Assembly (NCBI GenBank): GCA_016703265.1
Contig: JADJCK010000001.1
Location: forward strand, 62,001-126,000
Origin: a bacterium
Lineage (GTDB): Bacteria; Krumholzibacteriota; Krumholzibacteriia; LZORAL124-64-63
Reading direction: 5' to 3'
Length of the DNA stretch: 64,000 nt
Both the position numbers and the translations under genes were made by a program. How positions within the stretch are numbered: the first letter of the stretch is position 1; every line of letters starts with the position of its first letter. The notes under the pieces were generated by a model that did no database searches, was not told the DNA's origin, and saw nothing but the letters and a program-made list of their open reading frames with translations. Of the stretch, positions 8,348 to 16,643 are shown in pieces.

Positions 8348-9807
8348 TGCGCAAGGTGTGGTGCTCGACGCTCGGCTGCGACAAGAACCTGGTCGACTCC
8401 GAGGCCCTGCTCGGGCACTTCGCGCGTCGCGGTGCCGCGATCGTGCGCGAGCCCGAGGATGCCGACATCTGGGTGCTGAACACCTGCGGCTTCATCGACG
8501 CCGCCCGCGGCGACAGTGAGCGTGCCCTGCGCGAAATGTGCGAAGCCAAGGAGGATCGCTTCCTGGCTGTCTGCGGCTGCTGGTCGCAGGAACACGGCGA
8601 CATGATCCGCGAGCGGTTCCCGGATGTCGACGTGGTGGCCGGCGTGGGCCAGTTCGCGAACGTCGTGGCGGCCTGCCTGGGCGAGGAGCCGCCGGCGCGC
8701 GTCCTGGCGCCCGACTTTCCGCTGGCGGGGCCCGCGACATCCGCTGGCTTGATCTCGCGGCCCGAGGCGGCGCCCTACGGCGGGCTGGTCGACCGACCGC
8801 TCCTGACGCCCTCGCACGTGGCCTTCGTCAAGATCGGCGAAGGATGCAATTGCCACTGCACCTTCTGCCGCATCCCGTTGATCCGCGGGCCGCAACGCAG
8901 CCGCCCGGTGTCCGAGATCGTGGAAGAGGTGCGGGGACTGGCCGGGCGCGGCGTGCGCGAGATCCAGATCGTCTCGCAGAACACGACCGACTTCGGGCGC
9001 GAGACGGGCGAGACGTTGCTGCAGCTGGTCACCGCGCTGTCGGGCGTCGACGATCTCCGCTGGATCCGGCTGCTCTACCTCTATTCGGGACTGGTCTCGG
9101 CGGACGACCTGCGTCGGTTGCTCGACCTGCCCAAGGTGGCGCCGTACCTGGACCTGCCCATCCAGCACGCCTCGCCGCGCCTGTTGAAGGCGATGAAGCG
9201 GCCGGGCGGGGAGAAGTCGTCACCGGCCTTCTTCCGCAAGCTGCGCGAGGGCCGCGAGGAACTGGTCCTGCGCACGACCGTCCTGCTCGGTTTCCCGGGT
9301 GAGGAGGACGAGGATGTCGAGCAGCTGGCGGACTTCCTGGCCGAGGTCTCGTTCGACCACGTGGGCACGCACCATTTCTCGCCGGAGTCCGGGACGCCGG
9401 CGGCGCGCATGGACGAACAGGTCTCACCCGAGGTGGTCCTCGACCGCGAGGCCCTGATCACCGACGTGCAGGCGGGCATCTCCCTGGAGCGACAGGAGGG
9501 CCGGCTCGGACAGGTGTTCGACGTCGTCATCGACGAGGTCGTGGAACCGGGGGAGCGGGGCGATTCGGGCGTCGACGAGCTGGCGGCCGACCTGGCGGAT
9601 GGCCAATGGCTGGGCAAACGGGAACGCCGCGACTTCGACGGTGTTGTCGGGTCGGCTGTTTCCCTCGCGGTGGGGCGGAGCTATCATTTCGGCTACGATC
9701 TCGACGGTTGCGTGCTGCTGGCGGCGCCTGGTGCCCGCCCGGGTGAGATCGTGAAGGCTCGCTTTGCGGCCGTGACGCCGTTCGATGTCTGGGGCGAGAA
9801 GGCCTGA
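8347..9807 (+). CDS. rimO: Ribosomal protein S12 methylthiotransferase
   Basis: 486-aa radical-SAM enzyme that methylthiolates a conserved Asp of ribosomal protein S12. The N-terminal MTTase domain contains STLGCDKNLVDSE, the form that separates RimO from MiaB. The radical-SAM cluster motif is CNCHCTFC at residues about 167-174 (CxxxCxxC). A C-terminal TRAM domain closes the protein (about residues 410-486, ending VTPFDVWGEKA). It is somewhat longer than E. coli RimO (441 aa), with an insert after the first domain. The ATG overlaps the ftsK stop (TGATG), suggesting coupled translation. Confidence 0.94.
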   Translation: MRKVWCSTLGCDKNLVDSEALLGHFARRGAAIVREPEDADIWVLNTCGFIDAARGDSERALREMCEAKEDRFLAVCGCWSQEHGDMIRERFPDVDVVAGVGQFANVVAACLGEEPPARVLAPDFPLAGPATSAGLISRPEAAPYGGLVDRPLLTPSHVAFVKIGEGCNCHCTFCRIPLIRGPQRSRPVSEIVEEVRGLAGRGVREIQIVSQNTTDFGRETGETLLQLVTALSGVDDLRWIRLLYLYSGLVSADDLRRLLDLPKVAPYLDLPIQHASPRLLKAMKRPGGEKSSPAFFRKLREGREELVLRTTVLLGFPGEEDEDVEQLADFLAEVSFDHVGTHHFSPESGTPAARMDEQVSPEVVLDREALITDVQAGISLERQEGRLGQVFDVVIDEVVEPGERGDSGVDELAADLADGQWLGKRERRDFDGVVGSAVSLAVGRSYHFGYDLDGCVLLAAPGARPGEIVKARFAAVTPFDVWGEKA

Positions 9808-9881
9808 AGCAGGCCGGTTGATGCGGTTGGCGGAACAATGACGGGCTGGGCGCGAACGCGCCCGTAGCGAAGAGGGGTACC

Positions 9882-10589
9882 GTGGACAAGCGCTGGCTGA
9901 AGGCAATGGGATGGGTCCTCACCCTGGCGGCGACGGCACCGGCAGCGCGTGCGGCGACACCGGTCCTGCCGGCGACGGGCCCGTCAGGGCTCGGCGGCGC
10001 GGCCGTCGCCGATTCGCTGCGGACGAACCTGTGGCTGGTCGAGGCCCTGATGGGCGAGATCGTAGCCGAGGCCGTCGGAGCGTTGCCGCCGGCCCCGGCG
10101 CGTGTGCTGCTGGCGGGACGCGCGGCGCCGACGGACGTTTCGGGCGAGCTCCTGCGCATCGTGTCGGCGCGCGTGCTCAAGGAACGTGGCTACGAGGTGC
10201 TCGTGGCGCAGCCGGACAGCGTGCGGGCCCTGGTCGCCGCGCCCGACTATACGGCCGAGTTGACGGCCACGCAGGTTGCGCTGACCTACCCCGACGTCGG
10301 CCGCACGCTGGGACTGTGGCGCAGCTGGGTCGATCGTGACCTGGTCGTGGTCGTCACGGCCCAGATCACCGAGAACAGCACCGGGCGCCTGCTGCTCGCT
10401 GAACGCATGGCGCGTCATTTCACCGACCGCGTGACGAACGACGAGTTCCCGGTGGTGAACTCGACGCTGTACCCGTTCACGAGTGCGGCGCCGGGCGAGA
10501 GCGGCTGGCAACGCCGGCTTGAGGAATTCGCGGTGCTCGGCACGCTGGCCGGGCTCGTGGCCGTCTATTTCGCGAACACGGGAGACTGA
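9882..10589 (+). CDS. Exported protein of unknown function
   Basis: I do not recognise this 235-aa protein. Residues 1-25 look like a Sec signal peptide with an Ala-rich cleavage region (APAARAATP). The mature part is a mixed alpha/beta domain (EALMGEIVAEAVG, VLLAGRAAPTDVSGELLRIVSARVLKERGYEVLVAQPDS, DLVVVVTAQITENSTGRLL). A C-terminal hydrophobic stretch, GTLAGLVAVYFANTG, could anchor it in the inner membrane. It starts at GTG 9882 after AGAGGGG and ends one base before the BamD-like lipoprotein gene, so it probably belongs with envelope assembly. A stress/LPS-assembly accessory role is only a guess from its neighbour. Confidence 0.65.
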   Translation: MDKRWLKAMGWVLTLAATAPAARAATPVLPATGPSGLGGAAVADSLRTNLWLVEALMGEIVAEAVGALPPAPARVLLAGRAAPTDVSGELLRIVSARVLKERGYEVLVAQPDSVRALVAAPDYTAELTATQVALTYPDVGRTLGLWRSWVDRDLVVVVTAQITENSTGRLLLAERMARHFTDRVTNDEFPVVNSTLYPFTSAAPGESGWQRRLEEFAVLGTLAGLVAVYFANTGD

Positions 10590-10590
10590 C

Positions 10591-11370
10591 GTGAAGGCAT
10601 CGCAGAGGGTGCCGGCCAGAAGCCGGATCCGGTTCGCATTCATGGCGGCGGTTGCGTTGGGGCTGTTCATCGGCGGCTGCGCCGGCGGGAATCCGCACCC
10701 GCCCGCCACGCTGGACCGCGCCGACTATTTCGCGGCCAAGGGCAACCGGCTGGAAGCGGTCGCTGCCTATGAAGCCTTCGTGCGGCACAATCCGACGGAC
10801 TCGCTGGCGGCCGAAGCCCAGTTCCGCAAGGCCATGATCTACATGGACCTCGAGGAATACCCGCTGGCCGCGGTCGAATTCCAGATCCTGCGCAAGGACT
10901 TCCCGACCAGCAACCGGGTCGAGGAGGCGCAGTACCAGGAAGGCCTGGCCTACCTGCGCCAGGTCGGCGATGTGGAACGTGACGCCAGCGGCGCGCTGGA
11001 GGCTCGGGCCCATTTCGAGCGCTTCCTGGTGGCGTATCCCGAGTCGACGCGCCGGACCGCGGTCACGGCCGAACTGGCCGGGATCAGCGACCTGCTGGTG
11101 CAGAAGCGGCTGGCGCAGGTACAGGTCTTCCGGCAACTCGGGCGCTGGCAAGCCGTGGCAACGGTGCTGGACGGCGTGCTTGAGGATGAACCCGGCAGTG
11201 CGCTTGTCCCGGACGTGCTGTGGGAGCGGGCGCGCGCTGCCGAAAAGCTCGACGACACGGCCGGCGCCACGCGTTTCTACTCGCGGCTGGCCGGCGACTT
11301 CCCGCAGAGCCGGCACGCCGGCGGCGCCACCGAGGCGGCCGCGCGGCTGAAGGCCGGCGCCGGGTCGTGA
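10591..11370 (+). CDS. BamD-like TPR lipoprotein
   Basis: 260-aa predicted outer-membrane lipoprotein. The signal peptide ends in the lipobox-like GLFIGGC near residue 30, with the Cys as lipidation site. The mature protein is a chain of TPR helices (YFAAKGNRLEAVAAYEAFVRHNP, AQFRKAMIYMDLEEYPLAAVEFQILRKDFP), the YfiO/BamD layout in which the repeats bind the BamA POTRA domains. BamA itself is encoded 13 kb downstream. The GTG start at 10591 directly follows the upstream stop; the stop overlaps nadD (GTGA). It could also be a general outer-membrane TPR lipoprotein rather than the true BamD. Confidence 0.75.
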   Translation: MKASQRVPARSRIRFAFMAAVALGLFIGGCAGGNPHPPATLDRADYFAAKGNRLEAVAAYEAFVRHNPTDSLAAEAQFRKAMIYMDLEEYPLAAVEFQILRKDFPTSNRVEEAQYQEGLAYLRQVGDVERDASGALEARAHFERFLVAYPESTRRTAVTAELAGISDLLVQKRLAQVQVFRQLGRWQAVATVLDGVLEDEPGSALVPDVLWERARAAEKLDDTAGATRFYSRLAGDFPQSRHAGGATEAAARLKAGAGS

Positions 11371-11960
11371 TCCGCGCCCTGCTGGGTGGCAGTTTCGACC
11401 CGGTGCACACGGGCCATGTCGCGATGGTCGCGCACATCTTCGAGCACGGCCTGGCCGACCACGTGACCTTGGTTCCCAATTGGCGCTCTCCCTGGCGCGA
11501 AGCGACCGGCGCATCGCCGACCGACCGCCTCGCGATGTGCCGACTGGCGTTCGCCGGGCACGCCGGCGTGACGATCGATGACCGGGAAGTCGCCGCCGGC
11601 CGCCCCGTCTACACGGTCGAGACACTGACCTCTCTTTGCGCCGAGTACCCCGCGGACCGCTGGCGGCTCGTCGTAGGCGCCGACCATCTCGCGACGTTCA
11701 ACGCCTGGCGTGAACCCGAACGCATCCTGGGCCTGGTCGAGCTGGTCGTGCTGGCGCGCGCCGGAGTCGCCGGGAATTCCCCGGGCTTGTGCGGGCCCGG
11801 GCTGCCGCGGGAACGGATCGTCCTGGCTCCGCCGTTCGACCACCCGGTGTCCGCCAGCGCCGTTCGTGCTATGTTGGCGGCCGGCGCCGGCGCTTTCGCC
11901 CCTGTGCCGGCGGCCGTCGCCGCCTATATCGATGCGCACCGCCTGTATCGCGTCGACTGA
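11367..11960 (+). CDS. nadD: Nicotinate-nucleotide adenylyltransferase
   Basis: 197-aa enzyme of NAD synthesis that joins nicotinate mononucleotide and ATP to deaminated NAD. The nucleotidyltransferase signature GGSFDPVHTGH lies at residues 7-17, VPNWRSPWRE matches the substrate loop, and VSASAVR near residue 170 replaces the usual ISSTxIR phosphate-binding motif, a conservative variant. The GTG start overlaps the preceding stop by four bases. nadB for the same pathway is encoded at 34759. Confidence 0.92.
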   Translation: MIRALLGGSFDPVHTGHVAMVAHIFEHGLADHVTLVPNWRSPWREATGASPTDRLAMCRLAFAGHAGVTIDDREVAAGRPVYTVETLTSLCAEYPADRWRLVVGADHLATFNAWREPERILGLVELVVLARAGVAGNSPGLCGPGLPRERIVLAPPFDHPVSASAVRAMLAAGAGAFAPVPAAVAAYIDAHRLYRVD

Positions 11961-11997
11961 CGGGATTCCCGCACCCATCCCGCGAAAGGTCAGGCCC

Positions 11998-14865
11998 TTG
12001 TCGCTCATACTCGTTGACGGTTCCGCACTCGTCTACCGGGCGCACTACGCCTTTGCCGCGCGCCCGTTGACCGCGCCCTCGGGTGAAGTCACTTCTGTGG
12101 CCTTCGGCTTCTGCCATTCGGTGCTCTCGCTCGTGGAGTCGCGGCGCCCCGAGCGGCTGGCCGTCGTCTTCGATCGCAAGGGCCCCAATTTTCGCCACGT
12201 GATGTATCCCGAGTACAAGGCCCATCGCAAGCCGATGCCGCCCGAGCTGGCCGAGCAGCTCCCGCGCCTGCACGAACTGCTGGCGGCCTGGGGCGTGCCC
12301 GTGCTGGGAGAGGACGGCGTCGAGGCCGACGACGTGATGGCCACGGTTGCGGCGCGCGCGGCCGCACGCGGCGAACAGGCCTGGCTGTACAGCGGAGACA
12401 AGGACTTCCTGCAGCTGCTGGGCGAACACGTCGGGATCCTGAAGCCGGGGAAGCATGGCGACGAAGTCTCGGAAGTGACGGCCGACACGGTGCGGCGCGA
12501 CTTCGGTCTGGAACCGGCGGCGCTCGTCGATGTGTTCGCGCTGTCGGGCGACAAGGCCGACAATATCCCGGGTGCCCCCGGCGTCGGCGACAAGACGGCG
12601 CTCAAGCTGATCCAGGAATTCGGCACGCTCGAGAACCTCTTCGACCGGCTCGAATCCAGCACGCTGACACCGCGACTCAAGCGCGTGATCGGCGAGAACC
12701 GCGAGCTGGTCCTGCTGTCGCGCGACCTGTTCCGCATCCGGCGCGATGTTCCGGTCGAGCTCGACTGGGAGCGGTTGGACACCGTTCTGCCGGTCTCGGC
12801 TCCCGCGCAGGAACTGCTCGGCCAGCTGGGGCTCCGTCGTGTGCAGACGCTGGCCGGCAAACTGGCGGCCGCTGCACCTAAGGCCGCATCGACAGCGGCA
12901 GCCGAACCGGGCCAATCCGACGCGCCGCGCCGGCGACGGGCTCCGGAAGCCGCAGGGACACCGACACAGCCGGCGCCGGATGAATCCGGCTGGCGGGAAC
13001 GCTGCGCCGCGCTGGGCTACGTCCGGCTGGCCGACGACGAGTCCCTGGCTGCCTGGCTGGCGCGGCTCGATCCGCAGGCGGCCCTGGCCGTCGACACCGA
13101 GACCGACAGCCTGCGCGCGGAGAGCTGCCGCCTTGTCGGCATCAGCCTCGCAGGGGCGGCCCGCGACGGGAGTCCGTTGCCGCCGGCCTACATCCCGGTG
13201 CGCTGGCGCGACAGCGAGCCCGGGCCGGCCGCCGAAGGCTCGTTGTTCCCGGCCGGCCGTGAGCACGACCGCCTGCAGGCCGTCGCGGCGCTGCTGGCGC
13301 CGGTCCTGGCTTCGGATTGCCTCAAGGTGGGCCAGAACCTGAAGTACGACGAGTGGGTCCTGGTTCGGCACGGCCTGCCGCTGGACGGCCCGCGCTTCGA
13401 CACGATGCTTGCCTCGTACGTGCTGGATCCCGGTCGACGTTCCCATGGGCTCGATGACCTGGTCGGGGACTTTCTCGAGCACCGCATGATGCCGTACGAC
13501 GAGCTGTTCGAGCGCGGGGATCGCCGGCGCGACATCCTGTCTGTGGATCCCTGGCGTCTGGCTCAGTATGCAGCGGAGGACGCCGACTACACGCTGCGCC
13601 TGCACGCCTTCCTGTCGCCACTCCTTGACGAGACCGGCCTCAGGGAACTGTTCGCCGGGCTGGAGATGCCGGTGTCGGCGGTGCTGTTGCGGATGGAGCG
13701 CAACGGCATCCGCCTGGATCGTGCGTTTCTCGGGACGTTGCGCCGCCGCTTCGAACAGGAACTGACCGAGCTCCAGAAGCGCATCGTCGCGCTGGCCGGC
13801 CAGGACTTCAACGTCAACAGCTCGCAGCAGCTGGCCGTGATCCTGTTCGAGAAGCTGAAGCTGACCCCGATCAAGAAGACGTCCACCGGCTGGAGCACCG
13901 ATGTGTCGGTGCTGTCGGTGCTGGCCGAGGAGCACGAACTCCCGGCGGCCATCCTGGAGTACAGGCAGGTGGCCAAGCTCCAGAGCACCTATGTCGAGAC
14001 GTTGCCCCTGCTGGCCGATGAAACGACGGGGCTCGTCCACACCTCGTACAACCAGGCCGTGGCCGCCACGGGGCGGTTGTCGAGTTCGGACCCGAACCTG
14101 CAGAACATCCCGATCCGCACCGACCTGGGCCGCCAGATAAGGCGCGCGTTCGTGCCGCGCGCCGCCGACAATGTGTTCCTGTCCGCCGACTACTCGCAGG
14201 TCGAACTGCGCCTGCTGGCGCACCTGGCGGACGACCCGGGACTCCAGGCCGCGTTCCGCGACGGCGCCGACGTGCACCGGCGCACGGCTGCGCTCATCAA
14301 CGGCATAGCCGAGGACCAGGTCACTTCCGAGATGCGCAGCCGCGCCAAGGCGATCAACTTCGGGGTCATCTACGGCATGGGCGCACGGGCCCTTGCGCGA
14401 CAGACGGGCGTCCCGGTCAAGGAGGCGACCGCATTCATCGACCGCTACTTCGCCACCTATCCCGGCGTGCGTGCCTTCATCGAGACCACGCGCGAATCGG
14501 CGCGCCGTAACGGCTGGGTCTCGACGATGCTGGGACGTCGCCGGCTGCTGCCGGACATCACGTCGGCGGACAACCGCACGCGCGCCTTCCAGGAGCGGGT
14601 GGCTGTGAACACGCCCATCCAGGGCACGGCCGCGGACCTGATCAAGCTGGCGATGCTGCGGATCCAGGCCGCGCTCGACGCCGGCGACAGCGGCGCGCTC
14701 CTGCTCCTGCAGGTGCACGATGAACTGGTGCTGGAAGTGCCCCGCGCAAGCGTGGAGGCGGTGACCGCGCTGGTCCGTGACGGCATGGAGGGTGCGCTGT
14801 CCCTGAAGGTGCCGCTGGTCGTGGACATCCACACCGGCTCGAACTGGGCGGAGGCGCACGGGTGA
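11998..14865 (+). CDS. polA: DNA polymerase I
   Basis: 955-aa repair and Okazaki-fragment polymerase with all three domains. The N-terminal 5'-3' flap nuclease begins LILVDGSALVYRAHYAF and carries YSGDKDFLQLL and SGDKADNIPGAPGVGDKTA. The 3'-5' proofreading domain keeps its acidic residues (AVDTETDSL near residue 365), so it is probably active. The polymerase domain has ADYSQVELRLLAH (about 730), the O-helix region RSRAKAINFGVIYGMG, and QVHDELVLEVP near 906. The start is TTG at 11998 (AAAGG eight bases before), fitting the protein N-terminus; an upstream ATG at 11710 would lie inside nadD. The stop overlaps coaE (GTGA). Confidence 0.96.
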   Translation: MSLILVDGSALVYRAHYAFAARPLTAPSGEVTSVAFGFCHSVLSLVESRRPERLAVVFDRKGPNFRHVMYPEYKAHRKPMPPELAEQLPRLHELLAAWGVPVLGEDGVEADDVMATVAARAAARGEQAWLYSGDKDFLQLLGEHVGILKPGKHGDEVSEVTADTVRRDFGLEPAALVDVFALSGDKADNIPGAPGVGDKTALKLIQEFGTLENLFDRLESSTLTPRLKRVIGENRELVLLSRDLFRIRRDVPVELDWERLDTVLPVSAPAQELLGQLGLRRVQTLAGKLAAAAPKAASTAAAEPGQSDAPRRRRAPEAAGTPTQPAPDESGWRERCAALGYVRLADDESLAAWLARLDPQAALAVDTETDSLRAESCRLVGISLAGAARDGSPLPPAYIPVRWRDSEPGPAAEGSLFPAGREHDRLQAVAALLAPVLASDCLKVGQNLKYDEWVLVRHGLPLDGPRFDTMLASYVLDPGRRSHGLDDLVGDFLEHRMMPYDELFERGDRRRDILSVDPWRLAQYAAEDADYTLRLHAFLSPLLDETGLRELFAGLEMPVSAVLLRMERNGIRLDRAFLGTLRRRFEQELTELQKRIVALAGQDFNVNSSQQLAVILFEKLKLTPIKKTSTGWSTDVSVLSVLAEEHELPAAILEYRQVAKLQSTYVETLPLLADETTGLVHTSYNQAVAATGRLSSSDPNLQNIPIRTDLGRQIRRAFVPRAADNVFLSADYSQVELRLLAHLADDPGLQAAFRDGADVHRRTAALINGIAEDQVTSEMRSRAKAINFGVIYGMGARALARQTGVPVKEATAFIDRYFATYPGVRAFIETTRESARRNGWVSTMLGRRRLLPDITSADNRTRAFQERVAVNTPIQGTAADLIKLAMLRIQAALDAGDSGALLLLQVHDELVLEVPRASVEAVTALVRDGMEGALSLKVPLVVDIHTGSNWAEAHG

Positions 14866-15449
14866 GGCGCTGGGTCGTCACGGGCCCGACGGGAGCCGGC
14901 AAGTCGGCGGTCACGGCCCTGCTGGCGGCCCGCGGCGCCGCCGTGCTCGACGGGGATCGCCTGGGCCACGAGGTGCTGGCGTTGCCGACTGTCGTGGCCG
15001 CGATCGCCGACCGCTTCGGCGCGGGCTGCGTGCGCGACGGCGCCGTCGATCGCGCGGCCCTGGGAAGGCGCGTGTTCGGCGGGCCGGCCGAACTCGCGGC
15101 GCTGGACGGCATCACCCACGGTCCGTTGTGCGAGGCGATGGAAACAGGGCTGGCGCGGCTGGCTGCGGCGGGGCATGCTCTTGCCGTCCTCGAAGCGGCC
15201 GTGTATTTTCGGCTGCCGGCCCCGCCGCGCACCGACCTGGTCATCGCGGTCGTCGCCGAACCCGGGCTGAGGGCGGAGCGGCTGGCTGCACGGGCGGGCC
15301 TGACGCCTGCGGAAGCACTGGCGCGCGTGGGCGCGCTGTCCCACCTGGACCGAGACTGGTCCCGTGCCGACCTGACGATCCACAACAACGGGGGACCGGC
15401 CGAACTGGCCGCGGCGGTGGACCGCCTGTGGACCGACCACGCCCCCTGA
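14862..15449 (+). CDS. coaE: Dephospho-CoA kinase
   Basis: 195-aa kinase for the last step of coenzyme A synthesis, phosphorylating the 3'-hydroxyl of dephospho-CoA. The P-loop is TGPTGAGKSAV at residues 8-18; DGDRLGHEVLA corresponds to the DADxxxHxxL acceptor motif; EAAVYF and the R-rich lid (AERLAARAGLTPAEALARV) are in place. It starts at GTG 14862, overlapping the polA stop by four bases, an arrangement (polA-coaE) seen in many genomes. Confidence 0.9.
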   Translation: MRRWVVTGPTGAGKSAVTALLAARGAAVLDGDRLGHEVLALPTVVAAIADRFGAGCVRDGAVDRAALGRRVFGGPAELAALDGITHGPLCEAMETGLARLAAAGHALAVLEAAVYFRLPAPPRTDLVIAVVAEPGLRAERLAARAGLTPAEALARVGALSHLDRDWSRADLTIHNNGGPAELAAAVDRLWTDHAP

Positions 15450-15485
15450 ACCACCGGCGCCCCGGCGCCGGGAAGGAGCCGCCCC

Positions 15486-16590
15486 GTGAAGGAGATCGTC
15501 GACCGCCTGGACGCCGCGCTGGCCCGCCTGGCCACCCTCAAGGAGGGGCTTTGACTTCGACCGCCTGCAGTCCGAGCTGAGGGAGCTCGAGGCGAAGCAG
15601 GCCGCGCCCGGCTTCTGGAACGACCAGGAGGAGGTCGGCCGCGTCGTCGGCCGCATTCGCACGCTGAAGCAGTGGACGGCGCCGATGATGGCCGCCATGG
15701 CGCGGGCCGAGGATCTGCAGGTATTCGTCGAGCTGGCCGCCGAGGCCGGCGACGAGGAGACGGTGGCCGAGGTCGGCGCCGGCGTCACCGAACTCGAGAA
15801 GGCCGTCGAGAAGATCGACTTCCAGTTCCTGCTCAGCGGCGAGGCCGACGAGCGCGGGGCCGTGCTGGAGATCCACCCCGGCGCGGGCGGCACCGAGAGC
15901 CAGGACTGGGCGCAGATGCTGCTGCGCATGTATACACGCTACATCGAGGCTTCCGGCTGGAAATCGCAGACGCTGGACCTGCAGGCGGGCGAGGAAGCCG
16001 GGATCAAGACGGCGGTGATCGAGATCGACGCCCCGTTCGCGTTCGGGTACCTGAAATCGGAGACCGGTGTGCACCGGCTCGTGCGCATTTCGCCGTTCGA
16101 CGCTCAGAAGCGGCGGCATACCTCGTTCGCCTCGGTCTTCGTCTATCCGCTGGTCGAGGACGATATTTCCGTCGAGATCGATCCGGGCGACCTGCGCGTG
16201 GACACCTACCGCGCCCAGGGGGCCGGTGGCCAGCACGTGAACAAGACGGACAGCGCCATCCGCATCACCCACGAGCCCACGGGCATCGTGGTCTCGTGCC
16301 AGAGCGAGCGCAGCCAGCACCGCAATCGCGAGAGCGCGATGACGATGCTCAAGGCCAAGCTGTACGCGCGGGCGATGGAGGAGCGGCAGCGCGAGAAGGA
16401 CGCCGTCGAGGCGACGAAGATGGATATCGCCTGGGGCAGCCAGATCCGTTCCTATGTCCTTCAGCCCTACACCAAGGTGAAGGACCACCGGACCGACTTC
16501 GAGACGGGCAATTCGACCGGCGTGCTGGACGGCGACCTGGACGGTTTCATCGACGCGTTCCTGCGCTGGCAGGGATCCCGCAACCGCTGA
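15486..16590 (+). CDS. prfB: Peptide chain release factor 2 (programmed +1 frameshift)
   Basis: RF2 terminates translation at UGA and UAA. The first frame starts at GTG 15486 (GGAAGGA upstream) and reads 22 codons to CTT followed by an in-frame TGA at 15552-15554. Skipping one base gives GACTTCGAC and an open frame to 16590, together 367 aa, the normal RF2 length. The protein shows the SPF tripeptide that recognises UGA (RISPFDAQ) and the GGQ motif near residue 248 (GAGGQHVNKTDSAIR) for peptidyl-tRNA hydrolysis. The break is the classic autoregulatory frameshift, not damage: low RF2 slows termination at UGA and allows the shift. Confidence 0.96.
15541..15554 (+). promoter_or_regulatory. prfB: RF2 programmed frameshift site
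   Basis: AGGAGGGG acts as an internal Shine-Dalgarno immediately before the slippery CTT TGA C. This is the same arrangement as in E. coli prfB (SD, short spacer, CTT TGA C). Reading +1 after CTT restores the RF2 frame at 15553. Confidence 0.93.
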
Positions 16591-16643
16591 GCGTGACATC
16601 GGATCAACGGGCGCGCGGCGAGCCGCAGCGCCGGGAGGAAGCC

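Noticed and set aside
9848..9863. GGGCGCG-AA-CGCGCCC palindrome before the unknown exported gene
   Set aside because: No T-run and very close to the next gene's ribosome site; may be a leader hairpin but nothing supports a function.
15672..16643. Long open frame upstream of lysS that overlaps prfB
   Set aside because: It is Arg/Gly-rich and out of frame with RF2; it is a shadow of prfB in GC-rich DNA that happens to join lysS.
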